A stretch of 64,000 nt of DNA from JBFXJF01 sp050175155 (GTDB lineage: Bacteria; Bacillota; Bacilli; Tepidibacillales; Tepidibacillaceae). The notes beneath the pieces were generated by a model that was not told the DNA's origin, searched no databases, and saw only the letters and a program-made list of their open reading frames with translations. The position numbers were made by a program, and so were the translations under genes. The stretch spans positions 62,001 to 126,000 of the forward strand of contig JBFXJF010000002.1 of NCBI GenBank assembly GCA_050175155.1, in the 5' to 3' direction. How positions within the stretch are numbered: the stretch's first letter is position 1; each line of letters starts with the position of its first letter. Below, one piece after another: positions 1-8,489 of the stretch.

Positions 1-1
1 C

Positions 2-658
2 GTATTTCGTACTGGTTTTTGTGGTTGGATTTGTCCGCTTGGAACTATATTTGATTTTATAAGAAAAATAGGTAAACTAATTGGAAGTATCCCTTTTATG
101 AGACCTATAAACAAAAATTATAAAATTTGGATTAATAATAATAGAAATTTATTAAATAAAATTGATAAATACGCTAGATATTTTAAATATATATTTCTAC
201 TTTGGATGATGCAAGCCGCTTTTATTGCTGAAGGCGATCAACATGAATCAGTAAATAGTCTACTAATATTTCTATTTTTTGTAATTATTGGACTCTTTAT
301 TGATAGATCATGGTGTAAATATTGTTGTCCATTAGGAGCCACGCTTGGGTTAGTAGGTAAGATAAGTCCTACAAAGGTCGAAAGGGATGAAAACCTTTGT
401 ATTGATTGTGATCTATGCACTAAAATTTGTCCTATAAATATTGATGTGGCACACAAAAAGATTGTAAATGATAAGGACTGCAATACTTGTCTAGAATGTG
501 TTGATGTATGTCCTGTAGAGGGTGCATTGGATTTGAAATTCACTTCTTTGACAATGAAAAAATTTAAGATATCAAAAGATATGTATGGAGTAATAATAAT
601 TTTTATATTAATAATTGGTCTAATAGTAATAAAACTTGTTGAGACAGTCACAGCTTAA
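2..658 (+). CDS. NapH/MauN-like 4Fe-4S membrane ferredoxin (5' end missing)
   Basis: The reading frame is open from the first bases of the window, and an in-frame FCGWICPLGT motif lies upstream of the first ATG at 98, so the gene starts before the window. A second motif WCKYCCPLG, one membrane segment before it and one at the C-terminus, and two ferredoxin motifs (CIDCDLCTKICP and CNTCLECVDVCP) give the NapH/NosR-like layout: membrane cysteine pairs plus two cytoplasmic 4Fe-4S clusters. Such proteins pass electrons between quinones or ferredoxins and a partner reductase. The partner is not visible here, so the exact pathway is unknown. A terminator hairpin follows at 718. Confidence 0.85.
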   Translation, partial: VFRTGFCGWICPLGTIFDFIRKIGKLIGSIPFMRPINKNYKIWINNNRNLLNKIDKYARYFKYIFLLWMMQAAFIAEGDQHESVNSLLIFLFFVIIGLFIDRSWCKYCCPLGATLGLVGKISPTKVERDENLCIDCDLCTKICPINIDVAHKKIVNDKDCNTCLECVDVCPVEGALDLKFTSLTMKKFKISKDMYGVIIIFILIIGLIVIKLVETVTA

Positions 659-717
659 CATGGTTATAAAAGCAGTGGTAAGTCATTAGTGAATATAGGA
701 TTGAAGTACAGGATTAA

Positions 718-765
718 TGCACTGGTTGAAAAGATGAAAAACATCTAAGGCCAGTGCACTTTTTG
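718..765 (+). terminator. Intrinsic terminator after the ferredoxin gene
   Basis: TGCACTGG at 718-725 pairs with CCAGTGCA at 751-758. An inner AGATG/CATCT stem lies in the loop and a T-rich run follows. Confidence 0.75.
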
Positions 766-795
766 TATAAAGGGTTACATTTTGGAGAAAAAATT

Positions 796-846
796 CTAAG
801 CTAACTGTTTAATGGTTTTTTCAGCAGCCTCTGCGTCAGCTTTTGT
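796..846 (-). pseudogene. Remnant of a cupin gene 3' end
   Basis: Read on the minus strand, this stretch encodes TKADAEAAEKTIKQLA and a stop. The first eight residues match the C-terminus of the intact cupin encoded at 11383-11943 (TKADAEAAEENYKFQY). An in-frame TAA lies immediately upstream (847-849), so only about 16 codons survive. A REP-like element starts 14 bases further on. It is most simply the tail of a second cupin copy whose body has been deleted. Confidence 0.7.
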
Positions 847-859
847 TTAAAAAAAATAG

Positions 860-888
860 GTGCCAGGCACGTCAGTTAGTCAGTTATT
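860..888 (+). repeat. REP-like dispersed element, copy 1
   Basis: Palindrome GTGCCAGGCAC followed by two copies of GTCAGTTA and TT. Preceded by TAG. The similarity to the copy near 19.1 kb extends about 50 bases further right (tail with GATAGCATAG and TATATA). Confidence 0.9.
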
Positions 889-969
889 GAATCAATCTAG
901 TATTTTTGATAGCATAGTTATATAGTTATTAATAGAGTTAAAATATAGGGTAGTGAAAGGAATAATAAT

Positions 970-2175
970 ATGCAATATAGAACTATGCCTAAATCTAAGG
1001 ATAAGATTTCCGTACTAGGTTATGGATGTATGCGACTACCAACACATGCTGGTGGAGAGACATCTAGATTTATAGATAAGAGCAAAGCAGTCCAACAAAT
1101 ACGTGGGGCTATTGATGCAGGGGTTAACTATTTAGATACAGCATGGATATACCATCTGGGAGCTTCGGAATCTTTTTTAGGAGAACATGTTTTGACCGAT
1201 GGATATCGCGAGAAAGTTTATATAGCTACAAAATTGCCTTGTATGATTATTAGTAAGAAGGAGAAAATTGAAGAAATATTTAATAAGCAATTAGAGAAAT
1301 TAAAAGTTGATTATATCGACTACTATCTTTTACACTCGCTTAAAGGGTCTACTTGGGATAAAATGCTATCACTTGGAATCATAGAGTTTATGGATAAGAT
1401 TAAAAAAGAGGGTAAAGTACGACATATGGGATTTTCTTTTCATGGTAATCATGATGATTTTGTTCGGATTGTTGATTCATATGATTGGGATTTTGCTCAA
1501 GTACAATTCAATATTCTGGACGAAAATTATCAGGCGGGTATCAAAGGTATAGAGTATGCTTCTAGTAAGGGATTAGGCATTATAATTATGGAGCCTTTAC
1601 GTGGTGGATCATTGGTAGGTAAAATACCAAAAGAAATTAAAAAAAATTATGACACAGCTCCTATTAAGAGAAGTGCAGCTGATTGGGCTTTTAGATGGAT
1701 ATATAATCATCCAGAGGTAACTCTGGTTTTATCAGGAATGAATGTAGATGAACACATAGCGGAAAATATAAAAATTGCATCAGAGGCTTTGCCAAACGGG
1801 CTGACTGACGATGAGATGTCTATAATACAACGTTCTAGGGATATATATCTTGAATTAATGCAGGTTAATTGTACTGGTTGTGGTTATTGCATACCTTGCC
1901 CAGCAGGAATAAATATTCCAAACAGTTTTAAGAATCTAAATAATTATCATATGTTTGGAAAATTGGGAGCCCAATTTAATCACTTAACAAATAGTGGAGT
2001 AATGACAGAAGATGGTAGGGCACACTGGACTAGTGCGTGTATTGATTGTGGAAAATGTGAGTTAGTTTGTCCACAAGGTATTAAAATAAGGGAAAAGTTT
2101 AAGTATGTACAAAGAGATTTAGAAGGTTCAGGTGTGAAATTCATCGCCAAAATAGCAAGATGGAAGAAAAAGTAG
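970..2175 (+). CDS. Aldo/keto reductase with C-terminal 4Fe-4S domain
   Basis: 401-residue NAD(P)H-dependent oxidoreductase of the aldo/keto reductase superfamily, TIM-barrel type, cytoplasmic. The catalytic tetrad is visible as D56, Y61, K88 and H122. The C-terminal 100 residues carry a cysteine-rich ferredoxin-like section (CTGCGYCIPCP and CIDCGKCELVCPQG), typical of the clostridial AKR subfamily that may couple to ferredoxin. The physiological substrate cannot be read from sequence. Start chosen at ATG 970 after AAAGGA. The stop codon TAG is immediately followed by a REP-like element. Probably a single-gene unit. Confidence 0.9.
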   Translation: MQYRTMPKSKDKISVLGYGCMRLPTHAGGETSRFIDKSKAVQQIRGAIDAGVNYLDTAWIYHLGASESFLGEHVLTDGYREKVYIATKLPCMIISKKEKIEEIFNKQLEKLKVDYIDYYLLHSLKGSTWDKMLSLGIIEFMDKIKKEGKVRHMGFSFHGNHDDFVRIVDSYDWDFAQVQFNILDENYQAGIKGIEYASSKGLGIIIMEPLRGGSLVGKIPKEIKKNYDTAPIKRSAADWAFRWIYNHPEVTLVLSGMNVDEHIAENIKIASEALPNGLTDDEMSIIQRSRDIYLELMQVNCTGCGYCIPCPAGINIPNSFKNLNNYHMFGKLGAQFNHLTNSGVMTEDGRAHWTSACIDCGKCELVCPQGIKIREKFKYVQRDLEGSGVKFIAKIARWKKK

Positions 2176-2204
2176 GTGCCAGGCACGTCAGTTAGTCAGT
2201 TATT
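2176..2204 (+). repeat. REP-like dispersed element, copy 2
   Basis: GTGCCAGGCAC plus two GTCAGTTA units and TT, beginning at the first base after the aldo/keto reductase stop codon. Confidence 0.9.
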
Positions 2205-2239
2205 GGATGACATAGATAATAGTCCTTGGAGGTTTGACG

Positions 2240-4249
2240 TTGATGATAGTAGATTATTTTAAGAAGAGGCAAAAAGAATTATTAATATTAATTTTGATAT
2301 TGATAGTTTTTGTTACTATTGAAGCATACCTCTTCTTTGTTTTGAAGGAATTACTAATCACTGGAATAGTAATACTCTTCTTTGTTATTGTGACAATATT
2401 TTATATTTTAGTTAGCATAATTTTTCAATTTAAGGGAGCTGAAGAAGGTCTGCTTAGAATAATATTCGAGCAGACACCTCTTGGAATAGCGATAGCAAGC
2501 AATAATCGTATTATAGAAATAAATCCAAAGTTTGAAAGAATTGTAGGTAGACCAAAGGAAGAACTCATATTTTTAGGTTTAGAAAAAATTACACACCCCG
2601 ATGATTTAAAAGAGGATTTATATAATTTTAATAAACTTACCTCTGATAAGACACCAAATTATTCTACTAGGATAAGATTGATTAAATCGGATCAATCAAT
2701 TATTTGGGTTCGAATGACAGTTACTATTTTACATATAGATAAAAAATCCGATAACATACATCTTTGTATAGTTGAAGACATAACTGAACAAACAAAGGTA
2801 GAACAGAATTTACATGAAAGTGAACGAAGTAAATCAGTATTATTATCTAATTTACATGGACTAGCCTATCGCTGCAATTATGATAGTGATTGGACAATGA
2901 AAATTGTATCTGAGGGATGTCTAGATTTAACAGGTTACAAACCAGAAAGCCTTCTACATAATAATGAGGTATCCTTTAATTCTCTGATTGAGCCAGAGTA
3001 TAGGGATTATATTTTTGAGAAGTGGGCACGTGTAATAGAGACTAAAGGTAAATTTAAGCATGAATATGCAGTGAGAACTGCTTCTGGTCAAATAAAATGG
3101 GTTTTTGAGCAAGGACAGGGTATTTATGATAATAGTGGAAATGTTGAAGCGTTAGAGGGACTAATTATAGATATTACTGAAAGAAAGCAAAAAGAGGATG
3201 AAATTAGTTATTTGAATTATCATGACTATCACACAGGTTTGTTTAATCGAAGATATTTTGATCAACAAAAAGAACTGCTTGATAATGAAGAAAAGCTTCC
3301 GCTGTCAGTAATTATAGGAGATATAGATGGGTTAAAACTTATTAATGATGCTTTTGGACATTATGAAGGGGACAAACTAATAATAGAGGCCGCGAAAATA
3401 TTAAAAAGTTGTTTTGGTAAAGATGACGTTATTGCAAGAACCGGTGGAGATGAATTTAGCATTCTTTTACCAAATACTGATAGCAGTGCTGCTTTTCAAA
3501 TCATTAAGCAAATAAAGAAAGTTAGTGAAATTCATAATACTAATTCAATTAATGAAATATGCTTTATCAACATTTCATTAGGGTACGATACTAAGAATTC
3601 TAGTGATCAAAACATTAATCAGATAATTAAAAACGCTGAAGATTTTATGTATAGAAGAAAGCTATTAGAAAATAAAAGTTCACATAGTAATATTATTTCA
3701 TCAATTAAAGCTACAATGTTTGAAAGAAGTCAAGAAACGAAAGACCACGCTGATAGACTAATAGATTTTTCTAAGAGACTAGGAAGGGAATTAAATCTTA
3801 CTCCTATAGAACTATACGAACTAGAGTTATTTGCTACATTACATGATATAGGGAAGATTGCTATAAATGATCAAATATTAGGTAAGCCGGGTGAATTGAC
3901 AAAGGATGAATGGATAGAGATGAAAAAACATCCTGAGATTGGGTATAGAATTGCAATCTCATCACATGAGCTTGTCCCCATAGCTGATTATATATTATCA
4001 CATCATGAACGTTGGGATGGCAATGGTTATCCACAGGGATTAAAGGGCGAAGAGATACCGTTATTAGCAAGAATACTTTCAGTTGTTGATGCTTATGATG
4101 CAATGACTCAAGATAGAGTATACAGGAAAGCTCTTAGTGAAACAGAGGCTATTGAAGAAATCAGAAGAAATGCAGGAACTCAGTTTGACCAAGATATAGT
4201 TAATGTCTTTTTAGAAAAAGTATTATTTCAACATATTAATAAACATTAA
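2240..4249 (+). CDS. Membrane PAS-PAS-GGDEF-HD-GYP cyclic-di-GMP protein
   Basis: About 669 residues. Two hydrophobic segments (about residues 12-58) form an N-terminal hairpin, followed by two PAS domains (about 75-190 and 200-320, each ending in a PAC-like ITE motif). Next is a GGDEF domain with an intact GGDEF signature and metal-binding aspartates (GDIDGLKLIN), then an HD-GYP domain with HDIGK and HHERWDGNGYP. It therefore has both synthesis and hydrolysis modules for c-di-GMP, probably switched by a ligand at the PAS domains. Start: GGAGG at 2228-2232 favours TTG 2240 or ATG 2243; the earlier TTG at 2234 is too close to it. Confidence 0.9.
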   Translation: MMIVDYFKKRQKELLILILILIVFVTIEAYLFFVLKELLITGIVILFFVIVTIFYILVSIIFQFKGAEEGLLRIIFEQTPLGIAIASNNRIIEINPKFERIVGRPKEELIFLGLEKITHPDDLKEDLYNFNKLTSDKTPNYSTRIRLIKSDQSIIWVRMTVTILHIDKKSDNIHLCIVEDITEQTKVEQNLHESERSKSVLLSNLHGLAYRCNYDSDWTMKIVSEGCLDLTGYKPESLLHNNEVSFNSLIEPEYRDYIFEKWARVIETKGKFKHEYAVRTASGQIKWVFEQGQGIYDNSGNVEALEGLIIDITERKQKEDEISYLNYHDYHTGLFNRRYFDQQKELLDNEEKLPLSVIIGDIDGLKLINDAFGHYEGDKLIIEAAKILKSCFGKDDVIARTGGDEFSILLPNTDSSAAFQIIKQIKKVSEIHNTNSINEICFINISLGYDTKNSSDQNINQIIKNAEDFMYRRKLLENKSSHSNIISSIKATMFERSQETKDHADRLIDFSKRLGRELNLTPIELYELELFATLHDIGKIAINDQILGKPGELTKDEWIEMKKHPEIGYRIAISSHELVPIADYILSHHERWDGNGYPQGLKGEEIPLLARILSVVDAYDAMTQDRVYRKALSETEAIEEIRRNAGTQFDQDIVNVFLEKVLFQHINKH

Positions 4250-4359
4250 GTGTGCTGAGAAGGAAACTCTCCCAGGACTTAGGGGGAATATTTTTCAGTT
4301 TATTCGTTTATATTATAAGCAAACTGATAGTAAAGTCTTCTAAGGAGGGAAAAAATACA

Positions 4360-5007
4360 ATGAATAAAAAGTTAATTTTTGTGAGCGTATTGGTGGTATT
4401 TCTATTAGCAGTTAATGGATGTAGTACAGAACAACCTGCGGGCGAAGATACAATCAAAATTGAGTATGAGTATACAGAGGATGGATTAATCAAGCCGGAA
4501 ATTGCCGAAGAGGTTATTAATGAAACATCTACCAAAATAATTAATGCAATCAAGGAAAAGGATGCTGATACAATTTCTGATTTTGTTCACCCGAATAAAG
4601 GGGTAAGATTTACTCCATACACTAATGTATCTTTAGAAAATGATGTAGTATTTAATAAAGAAGGTGTAAAAGATTTCTTTAAGGTGCAAGAGGAATTTTT
4701 ATGGGGATACTATGACGGAATCGGCGACGAAATTAGATTGACGCCTAATGAATATTATGAAAAATTTATCTACTCTGAAGATTTCGTAAATGCCGAAGAG
4801 ATTGGATATAATCAGGTTTTGAGTTTTGGAAATATTCTTGAAAACCAATTTGAAGTATATAATGAAGCCATTGTAGTTGAATACTATTTTTCAGGGTTTA
4901 ATCCAGAATATGAAGGTATGGACTGGAAAAGTCTAAGGTTAGTATTCGAAGAGTATGAAGGGAAATGGCTATTAGTAGGTATTATTCATAATCAATGGAC
5001 GATATAA
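4360..5007 (+). CDS. Secreted lipoprotein, unknown function
   Basis: 215 residues. AAGGAGG at 4342-4348 selects ATG 4360; the longer open frame upstream has no ribosome site. The N-terminus is a lipoprotein signal peptide with lipobox AVNGC, so the mature protein is anchored to the membrane by a lipid-modified cysteine. The remainder is acidic and rich in Tyr and Glu, and its ending (WKSLRLVFEEYEGKWLLVGI) looks like an NTF2-like or DUF4829-type fold. It follows the c-di-GMP protein by about 110 bases and precedes the pseudouridine synthase. No specific function recognised. Confidence 0.75.
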   Translation: MNKKLIFVSVLVVFLLAVNGCSTEQPAGEDTIKIEYEYTEDGLIKPEIAEEVINETSTKIINAIKEKDADTISDFVHPNKGVRFTPYTNVSLENDVVFNKEGVKDFFKVQEEFLWGYYDGIGDEIRLTPNEYYEKFIYSEDFVNAEEIGYNQVLSFGNILENQFEVYNEAIVVEYYFSGFNPEYEGMDWKSLRLVFEEYEGKWLLVGIIHNQWTI

Positions 5008-5025
5008 CAACACCTAGGGGGATAT

Positions 5026-5940
5026 ATGAAAAAAGATAGATTTGGAGATAGGAAAGAACTAAAAGTTATTAAGAAAAATAGGCGACTGCAAGTTTCTGAA
5101 CCTGTGGAGTTGATGATTTTTCTAATAGAAAAAATGCCCGATAAATCACGTAATAACATTAAGTCCATATTGGCGCGTGGACAAGTATTGGTTAACGGTA
5201 AAGTAGTAAAGCAGTACAATCATCCGTTATTAGTTGGACAAGAAGTTATTATTGATTTGTCACCACCGAGTGAAAAAGAGGAAGACGATATTCCAAATAT
5301 CATATATGAAGATAATGATCTTATAGTCATTGATAAGCCTGCGGGACTTTTAACTATTTCAACTGATAGTGAGAAAGAACACACTGCCTATCACCAATTA
5401 ATGAATTATGTTCGTAAAAAAAATATAGAGAATAGAATATTTATAGTACACCGACTGGATCGAGATACTTCAGGGGTATTAGTGTTTGCCAAAAATGAAG
5501 AGTTAAAAAATCTGTTTCAAAACGGATGGAAGGAAATTATGGTAGAGCGAACTTATGTTGCAGTTGTTGAGGGACAGGTTCGTAAAAAGGAAGACACGAT
5601 AAAATCGTGGTTATTAGAGACAAAGACCAAACTTATTTATAGCAGTAATAAGCCAGGTGATGGATTAGAAGCTATTACTCATTATAAAGTTTTGCAAGAT
5701 ACGGCTAATTACTCATTACTTGAAATACATCTAGAAACGGGCAGGAAAAATCAAATACGAGTTCAATTACAAGATATAGGACATAGCATAATAGGGGACA
5801 AAAAATATAGTTCAAAGGTTAATCCGATAGGACGTTTGGCTTTACATGCCAGAGTCTTATCCTTTCACCACCCCGTCACACAGAAGTTAATGCGTTTCGA
5901 AACAGAAATCCCACCAAATTTTTCAATGTTGTTTAAGTAA
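5026..5940 (+). CDS. RluA-family RNA pseudouridine synthase
   Basis: 304 residues. An N-terminal S4 RNA-binding domain (about 22-80) is followed by the RluA catalytic domain with HRLDRDTSG at 142-150; D145 is the catalytic aspartate. Members convert specific uridines in rRNA or tRNA to pseudouridine; the target base is not predictable here. Start ATG 5026 after GGGGG, 18 bases behind the lipoprotein gene, so the two may be co-transcribed. A REP-like element starts at the base after the stop, then a terminator. Confidence 0.92.
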   Translation: MKKDRFGDRKELKVIKKNRRLQVSEPVELMIFLIEKMPDKSRNNIKSILARGQVLVNGKVVKQYNHPLLVGQEVIIDLSPPSEKEEDDIPNIIYEDNDLIVIDKPAGLLTISTDSEKEHTAYHQLMNYVRKKNIENRIFIVHRLDRDTSGVLVFAKNEELKNLFQNGWKEIMVERTYVAVVEGQVRKKEDTIKSWLLETKTKLIYSSNKPGDGLEAITHYKVLQDTANYSLLEIHLETGRKNQIRVQLQDIGHSIIGDKKYSSKVNPIGRLALHARVLSFHHPVTQKLMRFETEIPPNFSMLFK

Positions 5941-5969
5941 GTGCCAGGCACGTCAGTTAGTCAGTTATT
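5941..5969 (+). repeat. REP-like dispersed element, copy 3
   Basis: Same 29-base unit as copies 1 and 2, beginning at the first base after the TAA of the pseudouridine synthase gene. Confidence 0.9.
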
Positions 5970-5970
5970 A

Positions 5971-5997
5971 AACGCCAACATATAGTTGGTGTTTTTT
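5971..5997 (+). terminator. Intrinsic terminator
   Basis: AACGCCAAC pairs with GTTGGTGTT (one G-U) and is followed by TTTTT. It lies directly behind REP copy 3. Confidence 0.8.
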
Positions 5998-6014
5998 ATT
6001 AGACTGTTATTATA

Positions 6015-6073
6015 TTGACAAATATATAGCATGAATGTAATATATACATATTCCCATATAAGCATATGAATAT
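6015..6073 (+). promoter_or_regulatory. arsR promoter with operator-like inverted repeat
   Basis: TTGACA at 6015-6020, a 17-base spacer and TAATAT at 6038-6043 make a near-consensus sigma-A promoter. Immediately downstream ATATTC (6048-6053) and GAATAT (6068-6073) form an inverted repeat. An ArsR-family repressor bound there would block transcription of its own operon. Confidence 0.75.
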
Positions 6074-6109
6074 TTAGACGAGCATAATAAGACTAAAAAG
6101 GAGTCTGCT

Positions 6110-6460
6110 ATGAATCAATTAATGAGTATATTTAAAACTTTATCCGATGAGACCAGATTACGAATAATTATTCTTTTATATCAAGAGGAGCTATGTGTTT
6201 GTGAGCTTTGTGGCATATTAAAGGCTCCGCAGCCTAGGATATCCAAGAATCTTTCTAAATTAAGAGACATGAATTTAGTAGAAGATAATCGAAAAGAGAA
6301 ATTCGTCTTTTATTCATTGAAAAAAGAAAACAAATTGCTTCTTAGTATAGTGGAATACATCGTTGGTGATTTAAAGAATTATCCACAGCTAGTCATAGAT
6401 AGTAATAGATTGAAGGATAAAGAGCAATATCTGAGCCAATGCAAAATAATCTGTGATTAA
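6110..6460 (+). CDS. arsR: ArsR/SmtB-family metalloregulator
   Basis: 116 residues with a winged helix-turn-helix. The ELCVCELC motif (C29, C31, C34) in the DNA-recognition region is the As(III)-binding site type of classical ArsR; metalloid binding releases the operator. It leads an operon with a permease and a small thioredoxin-like protein and sits behind its own promoter/operator. Start ATG 6110 after AAGGAG. Expected inducer: As(III), Sb(III) or an organoarsenical; inferred from motif and neighbours. Confidence 0.9.
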   Translation: MNQLMSIFKTLSDETRLRIIILLYQEELCVCELCGILKAPQPRISKNLSKLRDMNLVEDNRKEKFVFYSLKKENKLLLSIVEYIVGDLKNYPQLVIDSNRLKDKEQYLSQCKIICD

Positions 6461-6482
6461 TTAGATATAAGGAGCCGATTCT

Positions 6483-7487
6483 ATGTTTATACTAACATGG
6501 TTAAATGACCAACTATTAAAAATGGAATGGTTGTCTAATCTTATACAAAATTTAGTTGAAAATGTCTTTGGACTAAGTACTCAAGAGAAACTTGGAGGAA
6601 GTATACATTTTTTCATCTATGATGTTATTAAAATTTTTATTTTGTTATCCGTACTTATATTTCTTATTTCATATATCCAAAGTTTTTTTCCACCGGAGCG
6701 TACAAGAAAAATACTGGGCAATTTTCGAGGAATAAAAGCCAATATATTAGGAGCGCTACTTGGGACGATTACACCATTTTGCTCATGTTCTTCGATTCCG
6801 CTTTTTATAGGTTTTACAAGTGCAGGACTACCAATAGGGGTTACATTTTCGTTTCTGATATCTTCCCCTCTTGTTGATTTAGCAGCAGTAATTTTACTTG
6901 CCAGCATATTTAACTGGAAAATCGCTTTTGCTTATGTGCTTGTTGGACTTGTTCTTGCTGTTATTGGTGGTACAATAATAAGCAAAGCTAAGTTGGAAAA
7001 ATATGTGGAGCCCTTTGTTTTTAATAACGAAATGATAGAAATAGAGCAGAAAGAATTGACAAGGAAAGATAGAATAAATTTTTCCGTGAATCAGGTAAAG
7101 GATATTGTAAAAAAAGTATGGCTGTATATTCTTATAGGAGTTGGTATAGGTGCTGCGATACACAACTGGATACCAGAAGATGTTATCTCGGCTGTACTAG
7201 GTCAGGATAAGTGGTACTCTGTTTTGGTTGCAACCTTTGTTGCTGTTCCAATGTATGCTGATATCTTCGGTACACTCCCGATAGCCGAGGCTTTAGTTTT
7301 AAAAGGAGTAGGACTTGGCACAGCGCTCGCGTTTATGATGGGAGTCACTGCACTTTCTCTTCCTTCTTTGATAATGTTAAAAAAAGTAGTTAAAATAGAG
7401 TTGCTCGCTGTGTTTTTTGGAATTGTAGTAGTTGGAATACTTATTATTGGGTATGCATTTAATGCATTTGGATATTTACTTATGTAA
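6483..7487 (+). CDS. arsP: ArsP-type permease (organoarsenical efflux family)
   Basis: 334-residue polytopic membrane protein of the ArsP/DUF318 permease family. The signature TPFCSCSSIPLF (C100, C102) marks the family; such cysteines bind trivalent organoarsenicals in characterised ArsP proteins. About eight hydrophobic segments surround a central polar loop. The neighbouring arsR and thioredoxin-like genes are the usual arrangement, so efflux of methylated or aromatic arsenicals or a related metalloid is the likely role. Starts 22 bases after arsR. The substrate is inferred. Confidence 0.85.
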   Translation: MFILTWLNDQLLKMEWLSNLIQNLVENVFGLSTQEKLGGSIHFFIYDVIKIFILLSVLIFLISYIQSFFPPERTRKILGNFRGIKANILGALLGTITPFCSCSSIPLFIGFTSAGLPIGVTFSFLISSPLVDLAAVILLASIFNWKIAFAYVLVGLVLAVIGGTIISKAKLEKYVEPFVFNNEMIEIEQKELTRKDRINFSVNQVKDIVKKVWLYILIGVGIGAAIHNWIPEDVISAVLGQDKWYSVLVATFVAVPMYADIFGTLPIAEALVLKGVGLGTALAFMMGVTALSLPSLIMLKKVVKIELLAVFFGIVVVGILIIGYAFNAFGYLLM

Positions 7488-7509
7488 TAAATAAAATTTG
7501 GGGGCTGAT

Positions 7510-7740
7510 ATGATGATTATTAAAGTTTTAGGAACGGGCTGCGCTAATTGCAAAAAGTTAGAAGCAAATGTAAGAGAGGCAGTTAGTGAATTGGGAATCG
7601 AAGCGTCTGTCGAAAAAGTTGAGGACTTAAAAGATATAATGTCCTATGGAGTTATGAAAACACCGGCGATTGTTGTCGATGGGCAAGTAAAAGTTATGGG
7701 ACGAGTTCCCACAGTAGAGGAAATCAAAAAATATTTATAA
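7510..7740 (+). CDS. Small thioredoxin-fold redox protein (MTH895-like)
   Basis: 76 residues: a GTGCANCKK motif with the CxxC active site near the N-terminus, then MKTPAIVVDG with the cis-Pro of the thioredoxin fold. This small family often accompanies ArsP-like permeases and probably acts as a dithiol reductant or metalloid carrier. The GGGGG at 7500-7504 supports ATG 7510 or 7513 rather than the TTG at 7498. Last gene of the arsR operon, followed by a terminator. Confidence 0.88.
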   Translation: MMIIKVLGTGCANCKKLEANVREAVSELGIEASVEKVEDLKDIMSYGVMKTPAIVVDGQVKVMGRVPTVEEIKKYL

Positions 7741-7762
7741 AAAATAAGTGCAACACAAAGCA

Positions 7763-7796
7763 AAGTTCTCTCAATTAATTTGAGGGAACTTTTTTA
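7763..7796 (+). terminator. Terminator of the arsR operon
   Basis: AAGTTCTCTCAA pairs with TTGAGGGAACTT (one G-U) and runs into six T. Confidence 0.85.
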
Positions 7797-7897
7797 TTGG
7801 GGTAACGACTACTGAAGAATATGAATAACATATCAATAGAATATAGATGACCGGTAAAATGGGCTATTAAATGTTTATAAAAGAGGAGATGTTATAT

Positions 7898-8341
7898 TTG
7901 AATAGACTTAATCCAGAAAAACTTTCTGTCGAGTTAAGACCCGGTGTAACAGCAACTGAACCAATTATACCTCGAAGTTACACACTGACTCATTCTGATA
8001 CAACTGCAGAATTATTTCTAACCATAGGGCGAGAGTATGCATATGACAAAATTACTAGTATGAGAGATGAGGTTTTAGCAGAATGGCAAACTTCTAATGG
8101 AGCTTTGTTTTTATATGTATACGTATATGTAGGAAATTATGGACCAGTTAAAACACCTATACGTAACACTATTTTTAGACGTGAGTTACCGTTGGCATTG
8201 GAAGCTATTGTCTACGGGGATAGTAAGTTTTTCATTGCCCATCCTAAATTGGCTAATGCACCTATATGGATATATTTTGATTCAATAGATACCAGATATA
8301 AGCGTTTTGAATACTGGGGAACTCCTACAGATTATAAGTAA
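7898..8341 (+). CDS. Bacterial Staygreen-family protein (Mg-dechelatase homologue)
   Basis: 147 residues. The motifs LPRSYTLTHSD-like (here IPRSYTLTHSDTTAELFLTI), RDEVLAEW, ELPLALEAIVYGD and YFDS..YKRFEYWG line up in order with plant SGR/NYE proteins, which remove Mg from chlorophyll a. Bacterial homologues from non-photosynthetic lineages are known, and some dechelate chlorophyll in vitro; the natural role in an anaerobe is unknown. GAGGAG at 7883-7888 favours TTG 7898 over ATG 7871. Monocistronic: it lies between terminators. Confidence 0.82.
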   Translation: MNRLNPEKLSVELRPGVTATEPIIPRSYTLTHSDTTAELFLTIGREYAYDKITSMRDEVLAEWQTSNGALFLYVYVYVGNYGPVKTPIRNTIFRRELPLALEAIVYGDSKFFIAHPKLANAPIWIYFDSIDTRYKRFEYWGTPTDYK

Positions 8342-8360
8342 GGAGTTCCTTATTTATTTT
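8318..8360 (+). terminator. Terminator overlapping the Staygreen gene end
   Basis: GGAACTCCT at 8318-8326, inside the coding region, pairs with AGGAGTTCC at 8341-8349, followed by a T-rich run. The stop codon is in the loop. Confidence 0.7.
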
Positions 8361-8384
8361 ATGAAAATAAATACAATAGTCTAC

Positions 8385-8409
8385 AGGTTGTTGACTTTTT
8401 CAACAACCT
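8385..8409. other. Perfect 9-bp hairpin upstream of selD
   Basis: AGGTTGTTG and CAACAACCT are separated by ACTTTTT. No long T-run follows, so it may be a minus-strand terminator or a structured leader of selD. Role not determined. Confidence 0.4.
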
Positions 8410-8489
8410 AAGATAGTCTTTATATTTCTTTATGCTATAATTAATTAAAATTGATTTATTAAGTAAAACAATATGATGGAGGAAGAACT

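Noticed and set aside
4252..4359. Upstream extension of the lipoprotein gene
   Set aside because: No ribosome site at 4252, whereas AAGGAGG at 4342 and a lipoprotein signal peptide fix the start at 4360.
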